Shown here piece by piece: positions 4,798 to 10,976 of a stretch of 11,576 nt of DNA. Both the position numbers and the translations under genes were made by a program. A model generated the notes under the pieces. It was not told the origin of the DNA. It ran no database searches and worked only from the letters and a program-made list of their open reading frames with translations. The first letter of the stretch is position 1. Each line of letters starts with the position of its first letter. The stretch is from Candidatus Omnitrophota bacterium. Its GTDB lineage: Bacteria; Omnitrophota; Gorgyraeia; JABMQH01. The stretch covers positions 17,269 through 28,844 of the forward strand of contig JAPLLL010000048.1 in assembly GCA_026387595.1 (NCBI GenBank). The letters run 5' to 3'.

Positions 4798-6756
4798 CTA
4801 ATCCCGAGCCTTTTTGGCGAGGGACAAATTTGTTATTGCGCCCTTTAACAGCCTGCAGTACAGGTCAAACCCGACCGCCTCGATATAGCCGTGCTGCTGT
4901 TCCCCCAGCATGTTCCCGGCCCCCCTTAACTGCAAATCCTCCATTGCGATCTTGAACCCGGAACCCAGTTCCGTGAATTTCTTAATAGCAAGGAGCCGTT
5001 TTTGCACATCCTTGGTCATTATTTCTTTTTTCGGCACGAGGAAATACGCAAAGGCCTTGCGTTTGAACCGGCCTACCCTGCCGCGCAGCTGGTACAGGTC
5101 CGAAAGGCCGAACATATCCGCCCGGTTCACTATTATCGTGTTTGCGTTGGGAATATCGATCCCGGATTCGATGATCGCGGTAGAAACAAGGATGTCTATT
5201 TTACCTTTTATGAACTTAAGCATGGCGCTCTCAAGTGTTCTTTCTGACATCTGGCCGTGCGCAATTTCGATCCGCGCCTGCGGAAAAAGTTTTTTAATAT
5301 TTCCCTCCACCCTGTCGATATCGAGGACCCTGTTATGCACAAAAAACACCTGTCCGCCGCGCCGCAATTCAAGACCGATCGCCTCTTTTATCAGTTCGTC
5401 GTTGTACTCAGCTACATGCGTTTCAACGGCCTGCCTGCCCTGCGGAGGGGTATTTATGACAGAGAGGTCTTTTGCGCCCATGATCGTCATATAAAGCGTG
5501 CGCGGGATCGGGGTTGCCGTAAGCGTAAACACATCTACGAGAAGACGCAGTTTTTTAAGCTTTTCTTTATGTTTCACGCCGAAACGCTGTTCTTCATCGA
5601 TTATGACCAACCCAAGGTCGCTAAGGCTTATATCATCAGAGATAAGCCTGTGCGTGCCTATGACTACATCCACGCTGCCGTCCTTGAGCCCTTTGATTAT
5701 CGCGTTTTGCTCCGACTCGGTTTTAAAACGGCTGAGCATCTGTACGTTCACGGGATACTTCGCCAAACGGGTTGAGAAGGTATTATAGTGCTGCTCTGCC
5801 AGGATCGTAGTCGGGACCAGGATCGCGACTTGCTTATTATCCATTACCGCTTTAAATGCGGCGCGTAATGCAACCTCTGTCTTGCCGTAACCCACATCCC
5901 CGCACAAAAGCCTGTCCATGGGCCTGTCCGCTTCCATATCCTTTTTAACTTCCAGCGTGGAGCGCGCCTGGTCAGGCGTTTCCTGGTACGGGAATGCGGC
6001 TTCCAGTTCTTTTTGCCAGTCAGTATCCTTTGAAAAGCCGAAACCCGAAAGCGCCTGCCTTTTTGCCTGCAACTCCAGGAGCTCGTACGCAAGCGTAAAA
6101 ACTCCCTTTTTGGCCCTTTCCTTCATCTTCTGCCAGAGCTTTGATCCCAGTTTGTATACCCTGGGCGGGGAGCCCTCAAACCCGATGTAGCGCTGGATAA
6201 GGTTTAAATCGGAAACCGGGACATACAATATATCTCCGTCCTGATATTCAATAACAAAATTATCCGCAAGTTTATTTTTGACCTTCAGGTGCTTTAGCCC
6301 CTTGTAAATACCGATGCCGTGCTCAACGTGCACCACATAGTCGCCGGGCGCGATATCCACGAAATTATTTACCGGCATCTCCTCGGTAAACCCAGCCCTT
6401 CCTGCCATAAAGAGTTTCTTCGAAGTAAAGAAGGGCTGGGTAAATATAAACGGCGCCTTTATTTTCTTGGGCCGGAGGGTGGTAATGGGCAGTATTATCG
6501 CGATCGTATGCTCTTCGGCGTAACGGCCCGTGGCAGGGTCAAAACTTCTTATTTTTTCTACAATATTCCCGGAAAGCTGTATCCTTAGCGGCAGCTCAAA
6601 TGTGACAGGGAATACATCGATGACCTCGCCCCTGCGGCTGAAATCGCCTACTTCGGCAACGCCGGCAACATTGGTGTAGCCGTATCCTATCAGCTCTTCA
6701 AGCAGCCTTTGGATATCAATCGCTTCTTTTGGGTATATTTTTATGGCATCGAACAT
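4798..6756 (-). CDS. mfd: Compact Mfd-type transcription-repair coupling factor
   Basis: Mfd is a DNA translocase that pushes stalled RNA polymerase off DNA and recruits UvrA. This protein has 652 residues against about 1,100-1,150 in typical Mfd. Residues about 5-90 match Mfd/UvrB domain 2, the UvrA-binding module (GDFSRRGEVIDVFP, ELPLRIQLSGNIVEKIRSFDPATGR). Arg42 and Arg58 align with E. coli Arg165 and Arg181, and Ser62 replaces Phe185. After a 45-residue linker comes the RNA-polymerase-interaction domain (APGDYVVHVEHGIGIYKGL, about 136-210). The translocase follows: Walker A GDVGYGKT 286-293, DEEQ 387-390, TATPIPRT 413-420, SGIDIP 531-536, QLRGRVGR 556-563, and the RGAGNMLGEQQHG region. 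Missing are the N-terminal D1a, the D1b/D3 stretch and the autoinhibitory C-terminal D7. argS is complete just upstream with its stop in the same frame, so no longer N-terminus is possible here. No ribosome site is visible before the ATG. The gene is last in the argS unit. Confidence 0.93.
   Translation of the reverse strand: MFDAIKIYPKEAIDIQRLLEELIGYGYTNVAGVAEVGDFSRRGEVIDVFPVTFELPLRIQLSGNIVEKIRSFDPATGRYAEEHTIAIILPITTLRPKKIKAPFIFTQPFFTSKKLFMAGRAGFTEEMPVNNFVDIAPGDYVVHVEHGIGIYKGLKHLKVKNKLADNFVIEYQDGDILYVPVSDLNLIQRYIGFEGSPPRVYKLGSKLWQKMKERAKKGVFTLAYELLELQAKRQALSGFGFSKDTDWQKELEAAFPYQETPDQARSTLEVKKDMEADRPMDRLLCGDVGYGKTEVALRAAFKAVMDNKQVAILVPTTILAEQHYNTFSTRLAKYPVNVQMLSRFKTESEQNAIIKGLKDGSVDVVIGTHRLISDDISLSDLGLVIIDEEQRFGVKHKEKLKKLRLLVDVFTLTATPIPRTLYMTIMGAKDLSVINTPPQGRQAVETHVAEYNDELIKEAIGLELRRGGQVFFVHNRVLDIDRVEGNIKKLFPQARIEIAHGQMSERTLESAMLKFIKGKIDILVSTAIIESGIDIPNANTIIVNRADMFGLSDLYQLRGRVGRFKRKAFAYFLVPKKEIMTKDVQKRLLAIKKFTELGSGFKIAMEDLQLRGAGNMLGEQQHGYIEAVGFDLYCRLLKGAITNLSLAKKARD
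6390..6441. repeat. Palindromic element inside mfd, arms shared with the proA-nadD gap
   Basis: A perfect 12-bp inverted repeat (ACCCAGCCCTTC at 6390-6401, GAAGGGCTGGGT at 6430-6441) encloses a 28-nt loop that contains the smaller palindrome CTTCGAAG (6418-6425). It encodes residues 106-122 of the Mfd protein, in the variable linker between the UvrA-binding and polymerase-interacting domains. Fourteen bases of its arm (6390-6403) recur exactly at 9627-9640, where they again form one side of a ~50-bp inverted repeat. The pattern suggests a dispersed palindromic element of the REP or protein-coding-palindrome kind, though only two copies are visible. Confidence 0.6.
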
Positions 6757-6777
6757 ATGAGTGAAATTATTAGGTTG

Positions 6778-8430
6778 CTACATCTTCTCGGGCGCGGAAA
6801 CGCCGAGAAGCGTGAGGCCGTTGGCAAGCACGATCTTTGCGCAATTAACCAAAAATAACCGTGCGTTCGTAATGTCTGCGTCATCACTTATGACGCGGTG
6901 CTTATCGTAGAAATAATGGAAGGCGCCTGCGAGTTCCTGCAGATACGAGACAAGACCGAGAGGCTCAAGGCCGATGCCGCACATTTTGACAACGTAAGGG
7001 AATTGCGAAAGAATGCGTATAAAATCTACTTCTTCCCTTTCCCTTAGGAGTGTCAGGCTAGTTTTAGCCGCGGCAGCGGGTTTCTGTTTCTCTAAGATAC
7101 TGCAAATCCTGGCGTGGGCGTACTGGACATAATAAACAGGGTTCTGCGCCGTATGCTTCTTGGCGAGTTCCAGGTCAAAATCGAGATGGCTGTCAGCCTT
7201 GCGCATCAAGAACATGAAACGGCCCGCGTCTTTTCCGACCTCATCCAGCATTTCTCTTAATGTAACAAACTCACCCTGCCGTGTGGACATGGAAACAGGC
7301 TTTCCGTCCCTGAAAAGCGTGGCTAGCTGGATAATGATCACTGACAGCGAGTCCTTCGGGAAACCAAGAGCGGTTACGGCGGCTTTTATACGCGGTATAT
7401 ATCCGTGATGGTCAGGCCCCCATATGTCTATAAGTTTCTCAAACCCCCTGCCGAATTTATCCCTGTGGTACGCAATATCAGGCGCAAGATATGTATATGA
7501 GGAATCGCTCTTTATTACTACCCTGTCCTTTTCATCCCCGAAATCAGTGGACTTTAGCCATGATGCGCCTTCGTTCTCGTAGATATATCCTTTTTCCTTG
7601 AGCAAGGCAAGCGCCTTTTCTATCTTTCCTGATTTTGCCAGGGCCGCCTGGCTGTACCAGGAGTCAAAGCCCACATTAAAATCATCAAGATCCTTTTTTA
7701 TGCCTTTCATTATCCACTCGCAGCTGAATTTGAGGAAAAACTCTTTATCTGTAAGCTCCTCTTTTATATCCTTTGCAATGTCATAGATATATGCCCCTTT
7801 ATACCCGTTCTCGGGAAAGGCGTATTTTTTATTATGCAGTTCCATATACCTTGCCTTTACGGATTCTGCCAAAAGCGACATCTGCACGCCTTCATCGTTG
7901 ATATAATATTCCTTTTTAACCGCGTAGCCGCAATGCGTCATTATCTTTGAAAGCGAATCCCCGAACGCCGCTTGCCTCGCGTGGGCTATCGTAAGCGGGC
8001 CCGTGGGATTTGCGCTGACAAATTCCACAAGGACTTTTTTGCCCTGGCCTATATTGTTTTTACCGAAATCCTGTTTAAGGCCTGCAATATCCTTGAGCAT
8101 AGCGCATAGTGCCTCATCCGAAAGCCAGAAGTTTATAAAACCCGGCGCTTTTACCTCGACTTTTTTTATCAGGGCCGTCAGCTTGCCGGCTCCAAGGCTG
8201 CTTTCCAGTTCTGAGGAAAGCCTGCCCGCAATATCAAGGGGTTTCTGCTTTAATAGGCTTGCAAGGCGCATTGCGACATTAGTGAACAGGTCGCCGTGCG
8301 CTCTGTCTTTGGGTACCTCAAGATGGATCTGTATTGCGGAGGTATCAAGGGACGCGAATTCTTTCTTTAAGTTCTCTAACGCTTCCGAGATAAGGCGGGA
8401 GATGCCTTCTTGGATGGGATCTTTTTGCAT
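6778..8430 (-). CDS. argS: Arginyl-tRNA synthetase
   Basis: ArgS is a class I synthetase that charges tRNA(Arg). With the chosen ATG at 8430 it has 550 residues, a normal length. The N-terminal additional domain (IQIHLEVPKDRAHGDLFTNVAMRLA, about 33-57) and KAPGFINFWL (94-103) are present. The HIGH region reads SANPTGPLTIAHARQAAFGD (139-158), with Thr147 at the first His position. Other motifs are YYINDEG (175-181), WGPDHHGY (337-344), MSTRQGEFVTL in place of KMSKS (381-391), and the DALR-type C-terminal helical domain ending LTLLGVSAPEKM. The ATG 19 codons upstream would add a non-family leader, so I reject it. The start lies 55 nt inside the 3' end of rsfS, with a purine-rich but not classic ribosome site. 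mfd begins 21 nt after its TAG. Confidence 0.97.
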   Translation of the reverse strand: MQKDPIQEGISRLISEALENLKKEFASLDTSAIQIHLEVPKDRAHGDLFTNVAMRLASLLKQKPLDIAGRLSSELESSLGAGKLTALIKKVEVKAPGFINFWLSDEALCAMLKDIAGLKQDFGKNNIGQGKKVLVEFVSANPTGPLTIAHARQAAFGDSLSKIMTHCGYAVKKEYYINDEGVQMSLLAESVKARYMELHNKKYAFPENGYKGAYIYDIAKDIKEELTDKEFFLKFSCEWIMKGIKKDLDDFNVGFDSWYSQAALAKSGKIEKALALLKEKGYIYENEGASWLKSTDFGDEKDRVVIKSDSSYTYLAPDIAYHRDKFGRGFEKLIDIWGPDHHGYIPRIKAAVTALGFPKDSLSVIIIQLATLFRDGKPVSMSTRQGEFVTLREMLDEVGKDAGRFMFLMRKADSHLDFDLELAKKHTAQNPVYYVQYAHARICSILEKQKPAAAAKTSLTLLREREEVDFIRILSQFPYVVKMCGIGLEPLGLVSYLQELAGAFHYFYDKHRVISDDADITNARLFLVNCAKIVLANGLTLLGVSAPEKM

Positions 8431-8795
8431 CTTTTCTTTTTCTTCAGCCCGGGTTTCGCCGGTACGATATGCGGGGCATCGCCCCACAGCCTCTCAAGGC
8501 GGTAAAAGGCGCGCATTTCCTTGTCAAGGATGTGAGCGATGACCGCATTATAGTCAAGTATGATCCACCGGCCTTCCTTATAGCCTTCGGCATGCGCGGG
8601 CTTAATGCCCTTTTCCTTCAGCGTCTCGGTTATATGGTCCGCGACGGCCTTTGCCTGCCTGGTGGAAGCAGCACTGCATATAAAAAAATAATCGCAGAGA
8701 TTGGATGCTCTGCGCATATCCAAAACCAGCGAATCCATAGCCTTTTTATCTTCGGCTAATTCGCGTATAAAAAGCGCTAACTTTTTTGTATCTAT
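8376..8795 (-). CDS. rsfS: Ribosomal silencing factor RsfS, apparent ATA start
   Basis: RsfS binds ribosomal protein uL14 and blocks subunit joining when nutrients are scarce. The conserved core is plain: AMDSLVLDMRRASNLCDYFFICSAASTRQAKAVADHI, then EGYKEGRWIILDYNAVIAHIL and FYRLERLWGDAPHIV. The first ATG (8738) falls inside the conserved core and would delete helix 1. The frame is open upstream and reads xDTKKLALFIRELAEDKK, exactly like RsfS N-termini, with ATA where Met is expected (8795-8793). No ATG, GTG or TTG occurs in frame between the preceding stop and 8738. With the ATA start the protein has 139 residues. A Lys/Arg-rich tail (GLKKKKRCKKIPSKKASPALSRKR) comes from the 55-nt overlap with argS. 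The gene starts 19 nt after the small zinc-ribbon gene. Confidence 0.88.
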   Translation of the reverse strand: MDTKKLALFIRELAEDKKAMDSLVLDMRRASNLCDYFFICSAASTRQAKAVADHITETLKEKGIKPAHAEGYKEGRWIILDYNAVIAHILDKEMRAFYRLERLWGDAPHIVPAKPGLKKKKRCKKIPSKKASPALSRKR

Positions 8796-8810
8796 GAAGC
8801 TGCTCCTCCC
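8793..8810 (-). promoter_or_regulatory. Strong ribosome binding site pointing to an ATA start for rsfS
   Basis: On the minus strand GGGAGGAG (8810-8803) is followed after 7 nt (CAGCTTC) by ATA (8795-8793). The spacing is ideal for initiation at ATA, and the codons that follow (DTKKLAL) match family N-termini. The in-gene ATG at 8738 has only AAGG two bases away. Confidence 0.65.
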
Positions 8811-8814
8811 GGCC

Positions 8815-8958
8815 TTATTTGCTGCCCAGTATCTTAAACATGCCGGTCCCGCAAGCCGGGCATTTCCCCTTCATTGCATCGCGGCCGTTTTTCATCTTTA
8901 CCTTTGTCGCGTCCTTCATTTCTTTCTTTTCTTTGCACTTCAGGCAATATCCTTCCAT
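8815..8958 (-). CDS. Small zinc-ribbon protein, DUF5679-like
   Basis: The 47-residue protein begins MEGYCLKCKEKKEM and ends GKCPACGTGMFKILGSK. Two CxxC pairs (Cys5/Cys8 and Cys33/Cys36), spaced by a basic, polar middle with KVKMKNGRDAMKG, form a probable single zinc ribbon. The layout resembles the DUF5679 family, whose function I do not know. The ATG at 8958 has a perfect AGGAGG site 8-9 nt upstream. It is the first gene after the promoter at 9016-9044 and lies just ahead of rsfS, so a ribosome- or RNA-linked role is conceivable but unproved. Confidence 0.85.
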   Translation of the reverse strand: MEGYCLKCKEKKEMKDATKVKMKNGRDAMKGKCPACGTGMFKILGSK

Positions 8959-9015
8959 TTACGACTCCTCCTTTGATTTTCCTTCGTTTTACAGCTCTTC
9001 ACTATACAAGTCAAA

Positions 9016-9044
9016 AGTTTAGCATATTGGTCCAGATTGGTCAA
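9016..9044 (-). promoter_or_regulatory. Sigma-70-type promoter for the zinc-ribbon, rsfS, argS, mfd group
   Basis: On the minus strand the -35 TTGACC (9044-9039, five of six consensus bases) is followed after 17 nt by the -10 TAAACT (9021-9016, four of six), preceded by TGC as an extended -10. The start point would be near 9008, giving a leader of about 50 nt. It sits in the 103-nt gap after nadD. No convincing terminator is seen in that gap, so read-through from nadD is possible. Confidence 0.65.
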
Positions 9045-9061
9045 GAGAAACATTTTTTCTC

Positions 9062-9628
9062 CTAACTATACAGTTTATACTTATCGATATAATCCCGGAC
9101 CTTTTCCGGTACAAGATACCGGATACTGCGTTTCTCCTTCAGCCGTTTACGTATCTCGCTTGCCGAAACCTCGGCCTCTGTTATAACAACGACCCGGACT
9201 TCTTTAGGCGCGCGCCCTATCGGGAAACCGGGCCGCTTCGCAACTATAAAATTGGCCAGCCTGAATACGTCGTCTATGTTCTTCCAGGAAGACAGTTCTT
9301 TCAGGGAATCCGAGCCGGTTATAAAGAAAAAATCGGCCTTCGGGCCGTATTTTTCCCTGAATTTCTGCAAGGTATCAATTGAATATGACTTTTGTTTTAC
9401 CTCTATCTCGACCCTTGAAACCTCGAAGTGCGGGTTCCCTTCAATTGCCAGCACTGTCATATTAAACCTATGCTCTGCATCCAATACGGCCTCATCCTTA
9501 TGAGGCGGCAGGTATGCCGGCACAAATATGACCTTATCCAGGTTAAGCTTGCTGAACGCCTCTTCTGCCAGGATAAGATGGCCGATATGGATCGGATTAA
9601 AAGTGCCGCCGAGTATGCCTATTTTCAC
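9062..9628 (-). CDS. nadD: Nicotinate-nucleotide adenylyltransferase
   Basis: NadD transfers AMP from ATP to nicotinate mononucleotide, giving deamido-NAD in NAD synthesis. The 188 residues show the nucleotidyltransferase signature GILGGTFNPIHIGH near the N-terminus, PAYLPPHKDE, the KSYSIDTL segment, FFITGSDSL, and VSASEIRKRL as the variant of the usual ISSTxIR motif. I chose GTG at 9628 because the family begins exactly at (V/M)KIGILGG and AGGAAGG lies about 10 nt upstream. An ATG at 9679 would only add residues encoded by a palindromic element. proA lies 47 nt upstream. proA-nadD-rsfS is a common bacterial neighbourhood. The start region can be buried in a hairpin (separate entry), suggesting translational control. 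Confidence 0.95.
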   Translation of the reverse strand: MKIGILGGTFNPIHIGHLILAEEAFSKLNLDKVIFVPAYLPPHKDEAVLDAEHRFNMTVLAIEGNPHFEVSRVEIEVKQKSYSIDTLQKFREKYGPKADFFFITGSDSLKELSSWKNIDDVFRLANFIVAKRPGFPIGRAPKEVRVVVITEAEVSASEIRKRLKEKRSIRYLVPEKVRDYIDKYKLYS

Positions 9629-9676
9629 CCAGCCCTTCCTTCCTAACCCAATACCCTCCATAGGAGGGGCTGGGTT
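9627..9676 (-). promoter_or_regulatory. Two alternative hairpins in the proA-nadD gap, second copy of palindromic element
   Basis: In the transcript, hairpin A pairs AACCCA (9676-9671) with TGGGTT (9650-9645) and CCCTCC (9668-9663) with GGAGGG (9659-9654), leaving a 3-nt loop. Hairpin B pairs ACCCAGCCC-C-TCCT (9675-9662) with AGGA-A-GGGCTGGGT (9640-9627), 13 of 14 positions, which covers part of the AGGAAGG ribosome site and two bases of the nadD GTG. The two use the same upstream strand and so exclude each other. The arms of B are the same as in the mfd element at 6390-6441. No U-run follows, so it is not a terminator. A switch-like role is inference. Confidence 0.55.
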
Positions 9677-10932
9677 CATTTTCTTACCTGTCCGTTCCCG
9701 AAGATCTCATACTTGTATGTCGTGAGTTCCTCAAGCCCTACAGGGCCGCGCGCATGCAGCTTTTCAGTGGATATCCCCATTTCAGCGCCCATGCCGAACT
9801 GGCCCCCGTCGGTAAAACGCGTTGACGTGTTCAGGTATACGCAGGCCGCATCCACCCGGTTTAAAAATTCAAGACCTCGCTTGCGGTCAGAAGTTACTAT
9901 TGCATCGGAATGCTGTGAACCATATTTTCTTATGTGTTCAACCGCTTCATTAAGGTTTCCAACTACCTTTACCGAAAGTATAAGATCAAGGTATTCGGCA
10001 TACCAGTCCTGTTCGGTCGCTGCCTTTATACTCGGCACTATAGCGCGCGTCTTTTTGCAGCCGCGTATCTCAACACCGGCAATTTTAAACTTCCTGATCA
10101 TTGAAAGCAGAAATTTTTTAGCAACCGCCTTGTGCACCAGAAGCGTTTCCATTGCGTTGCACACGCCCGGCCGCTGTACCTTTGCGTTAAAACATATATC
10201 TTCGGCCATTTTGAGGTCTGCCTTCTCATCAACGTAAGTATGGCACACGCCTTTATAGTGTTTTATAACGGGTATCCTTGATCTCTCGGATACAAACTTT
10301 ATAAGAGATTCTCCGCCTCGCGGCATAACAAGGTCTATATGATCCTTTTGGCCAAGCAGGCCCTGCATGATCTTCCTGTCGGTTTTTTTGACAAGCGTAA
10401 CCGCAGCCGAAGGCAGGCCGAACTTACTGAGTGATTTGTTAAGCGCCGAATAAATCGCTATGTTTGAGTTTATCGATTCGCTTCCGCCCCTTAATATTAC
10501 CGCGTTGCCTGATTTAAGGCACAGCCCCACGCAGTCGCTTGTGACATTCGGCCGCGATTCATAGATTATAAATATCACGCCTATCGGCACGCGCACTTTC
10601 TTTATCAGGAGGCCGTTGGGCCTTTTTGTCGTCGAGATAATTGCACCAACCGGGTCCTTGAGCGCTGCGATCTCGCGTAAAGAATCCGCCATTGCTTTTA
10701 TGCGCTTTTCGTCAAGCCGTAGTCTGTCAAGCAGCGCCTTTGAAAATCCTTTTGCCTTTGCAGCATTAAGGTCCTTTTGGTTTGCGCTGATAATAGCGTC
10801 GCTATGGCGTAAAATCTGCGCCGCCATATCCTTAAGAACCGCATTCTTGCGCTTTGTCTCAATAAGCGCAAGCTTAGCAGCTGCTTCTTTCGCCGCTCTT
10901 GCCAATTTTAAAACTTCTAGTTTCATATTCAT
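9676..10932 (-). CDS. proA: Gamma-glutamyl phosphate reductase
   Basis: ProA reduces gamma-glutamyl phosphate with NADPH to glutamate semialdehyde, the second step of proline synthesis. The 418-residue length is typical. The aldehyde-dehydrogenase-like fold shows PIGVIFIIYESRPNVTSD (116-133), the RGGSESINSN nucleotide-binding region, and MPRGGESLI. The catalytic Cys258 is in VQRPGVCNAMETLLV. The family signature VEHIRKYGSQHSDAI (331-345) and FGMGAEMGISTEKLHARGPVGLEELTTYKY (379-408) follow. Two ATGs (10932, 10926) are possible, neither with a strong ribosome site. A transporter gene, not proB, lies 38 nt upstream, so the partner kinase must be elsewhere or beyond the edge. nadD follows. Confidence 0.97.
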   Translation of the reverse strand: MNMKLEVLKLARAAKEAAAKLALIETKRKNAVLKDMAAQILRHSDAIISANQKDLNAAKAKGFSKALLDRLRLDEKRIKAMADSLREIAALKDPVGAIISTTKRPNGLLIKKVRVPIGVIFIIYESRPNVTSDCVGLCLKSGNAVILRGGSESINSNIAIYSALNKSLSKFGLPSAAVTLVKKTDRKIMQGLLGQKDHIDLVMPRGGESLIKFVSERSRIPVIKHYKGVCHTYVDEKADLKMAEDICFNAKVQRPGVCNAMETLLVHKAVAKKFLLSMIRKFKIAGVEIRGCKKTRAIVPSIKAATEQDWYAEYLDLILSVKVVGNLNEAVEHIRKYGSQHSDAIVTSDRKRGLEFLNRVDAACVYLNTSTRFTDGGQFGMGAEMGISTEKLHARGPVGLEELTTYKYEIFGNGQVRK

Positions 10933-10947
10933 TGTGATATCTTTTAT

Positions 10948-10976
10948 ATTTTATCAAGGCGTGCTTTTTATTACAA
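10948..10976 (-). promoter_or_regulatory. Possible weak promoter for proA
   Basis: On the minus strand TTGTAA (10976-10971) and TAAAAT (10953-10948) are separated by 17 nt. The -10 matches five of six and the -35 four of six consensus bases. The -35 overlaps the stop of the upstream transporter gene, and the leader before ATG 10932 would be only about 10 nt. The local sequence is A/T-rich, so chance is a real alternative. Confidence 0.3.

Noticed and set aside
4775..4799. AGCCC...GGGCT inverted repeat after mfd, considered as a terminator
   Set aside because: The stem is 5 bp with a 15-nt loop and no U-run; it overlaps the -35 of the foldase promoter.
4910..5494. Long plus-strand open frame opposite mfd
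   Set aside because: It mirrors codon bias of the real minus-strand gene, has no recognisable domain and no ribosome site; the same holds for other plus-strand frames such as 1024-1503 and 8003-8542.
8431..8487. Longer argS from the ATG at 8487
   Set aside because: The added leader lies in the rsfS coding region, is unlike ArgS N-termini and would deepen the overlap to over 100 nt.
9045..9061. Small hairpin GAGAAA/TTTCTC just after nadD, considered as a terminator
   Set aside because: The stem is only 6 bp and A/T-rich, there is no U-run after it in the nadD direction, and it overlaps the -35 of the next promoter.
9489..9506. 7-bp hairpin GCCTCAT/ATGAGGC in nadD
   Set aside because: A short stem inside coding sequence of this size is expected by chance and has no adjoining signal.
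9629..9679. Longer nadD from the ATG at 9679
   Set aside because: The extra 17 residues are translated from the palindromic element and match nothing in the family, whereas the GTG at 9628 gives the exact family N-terminus.
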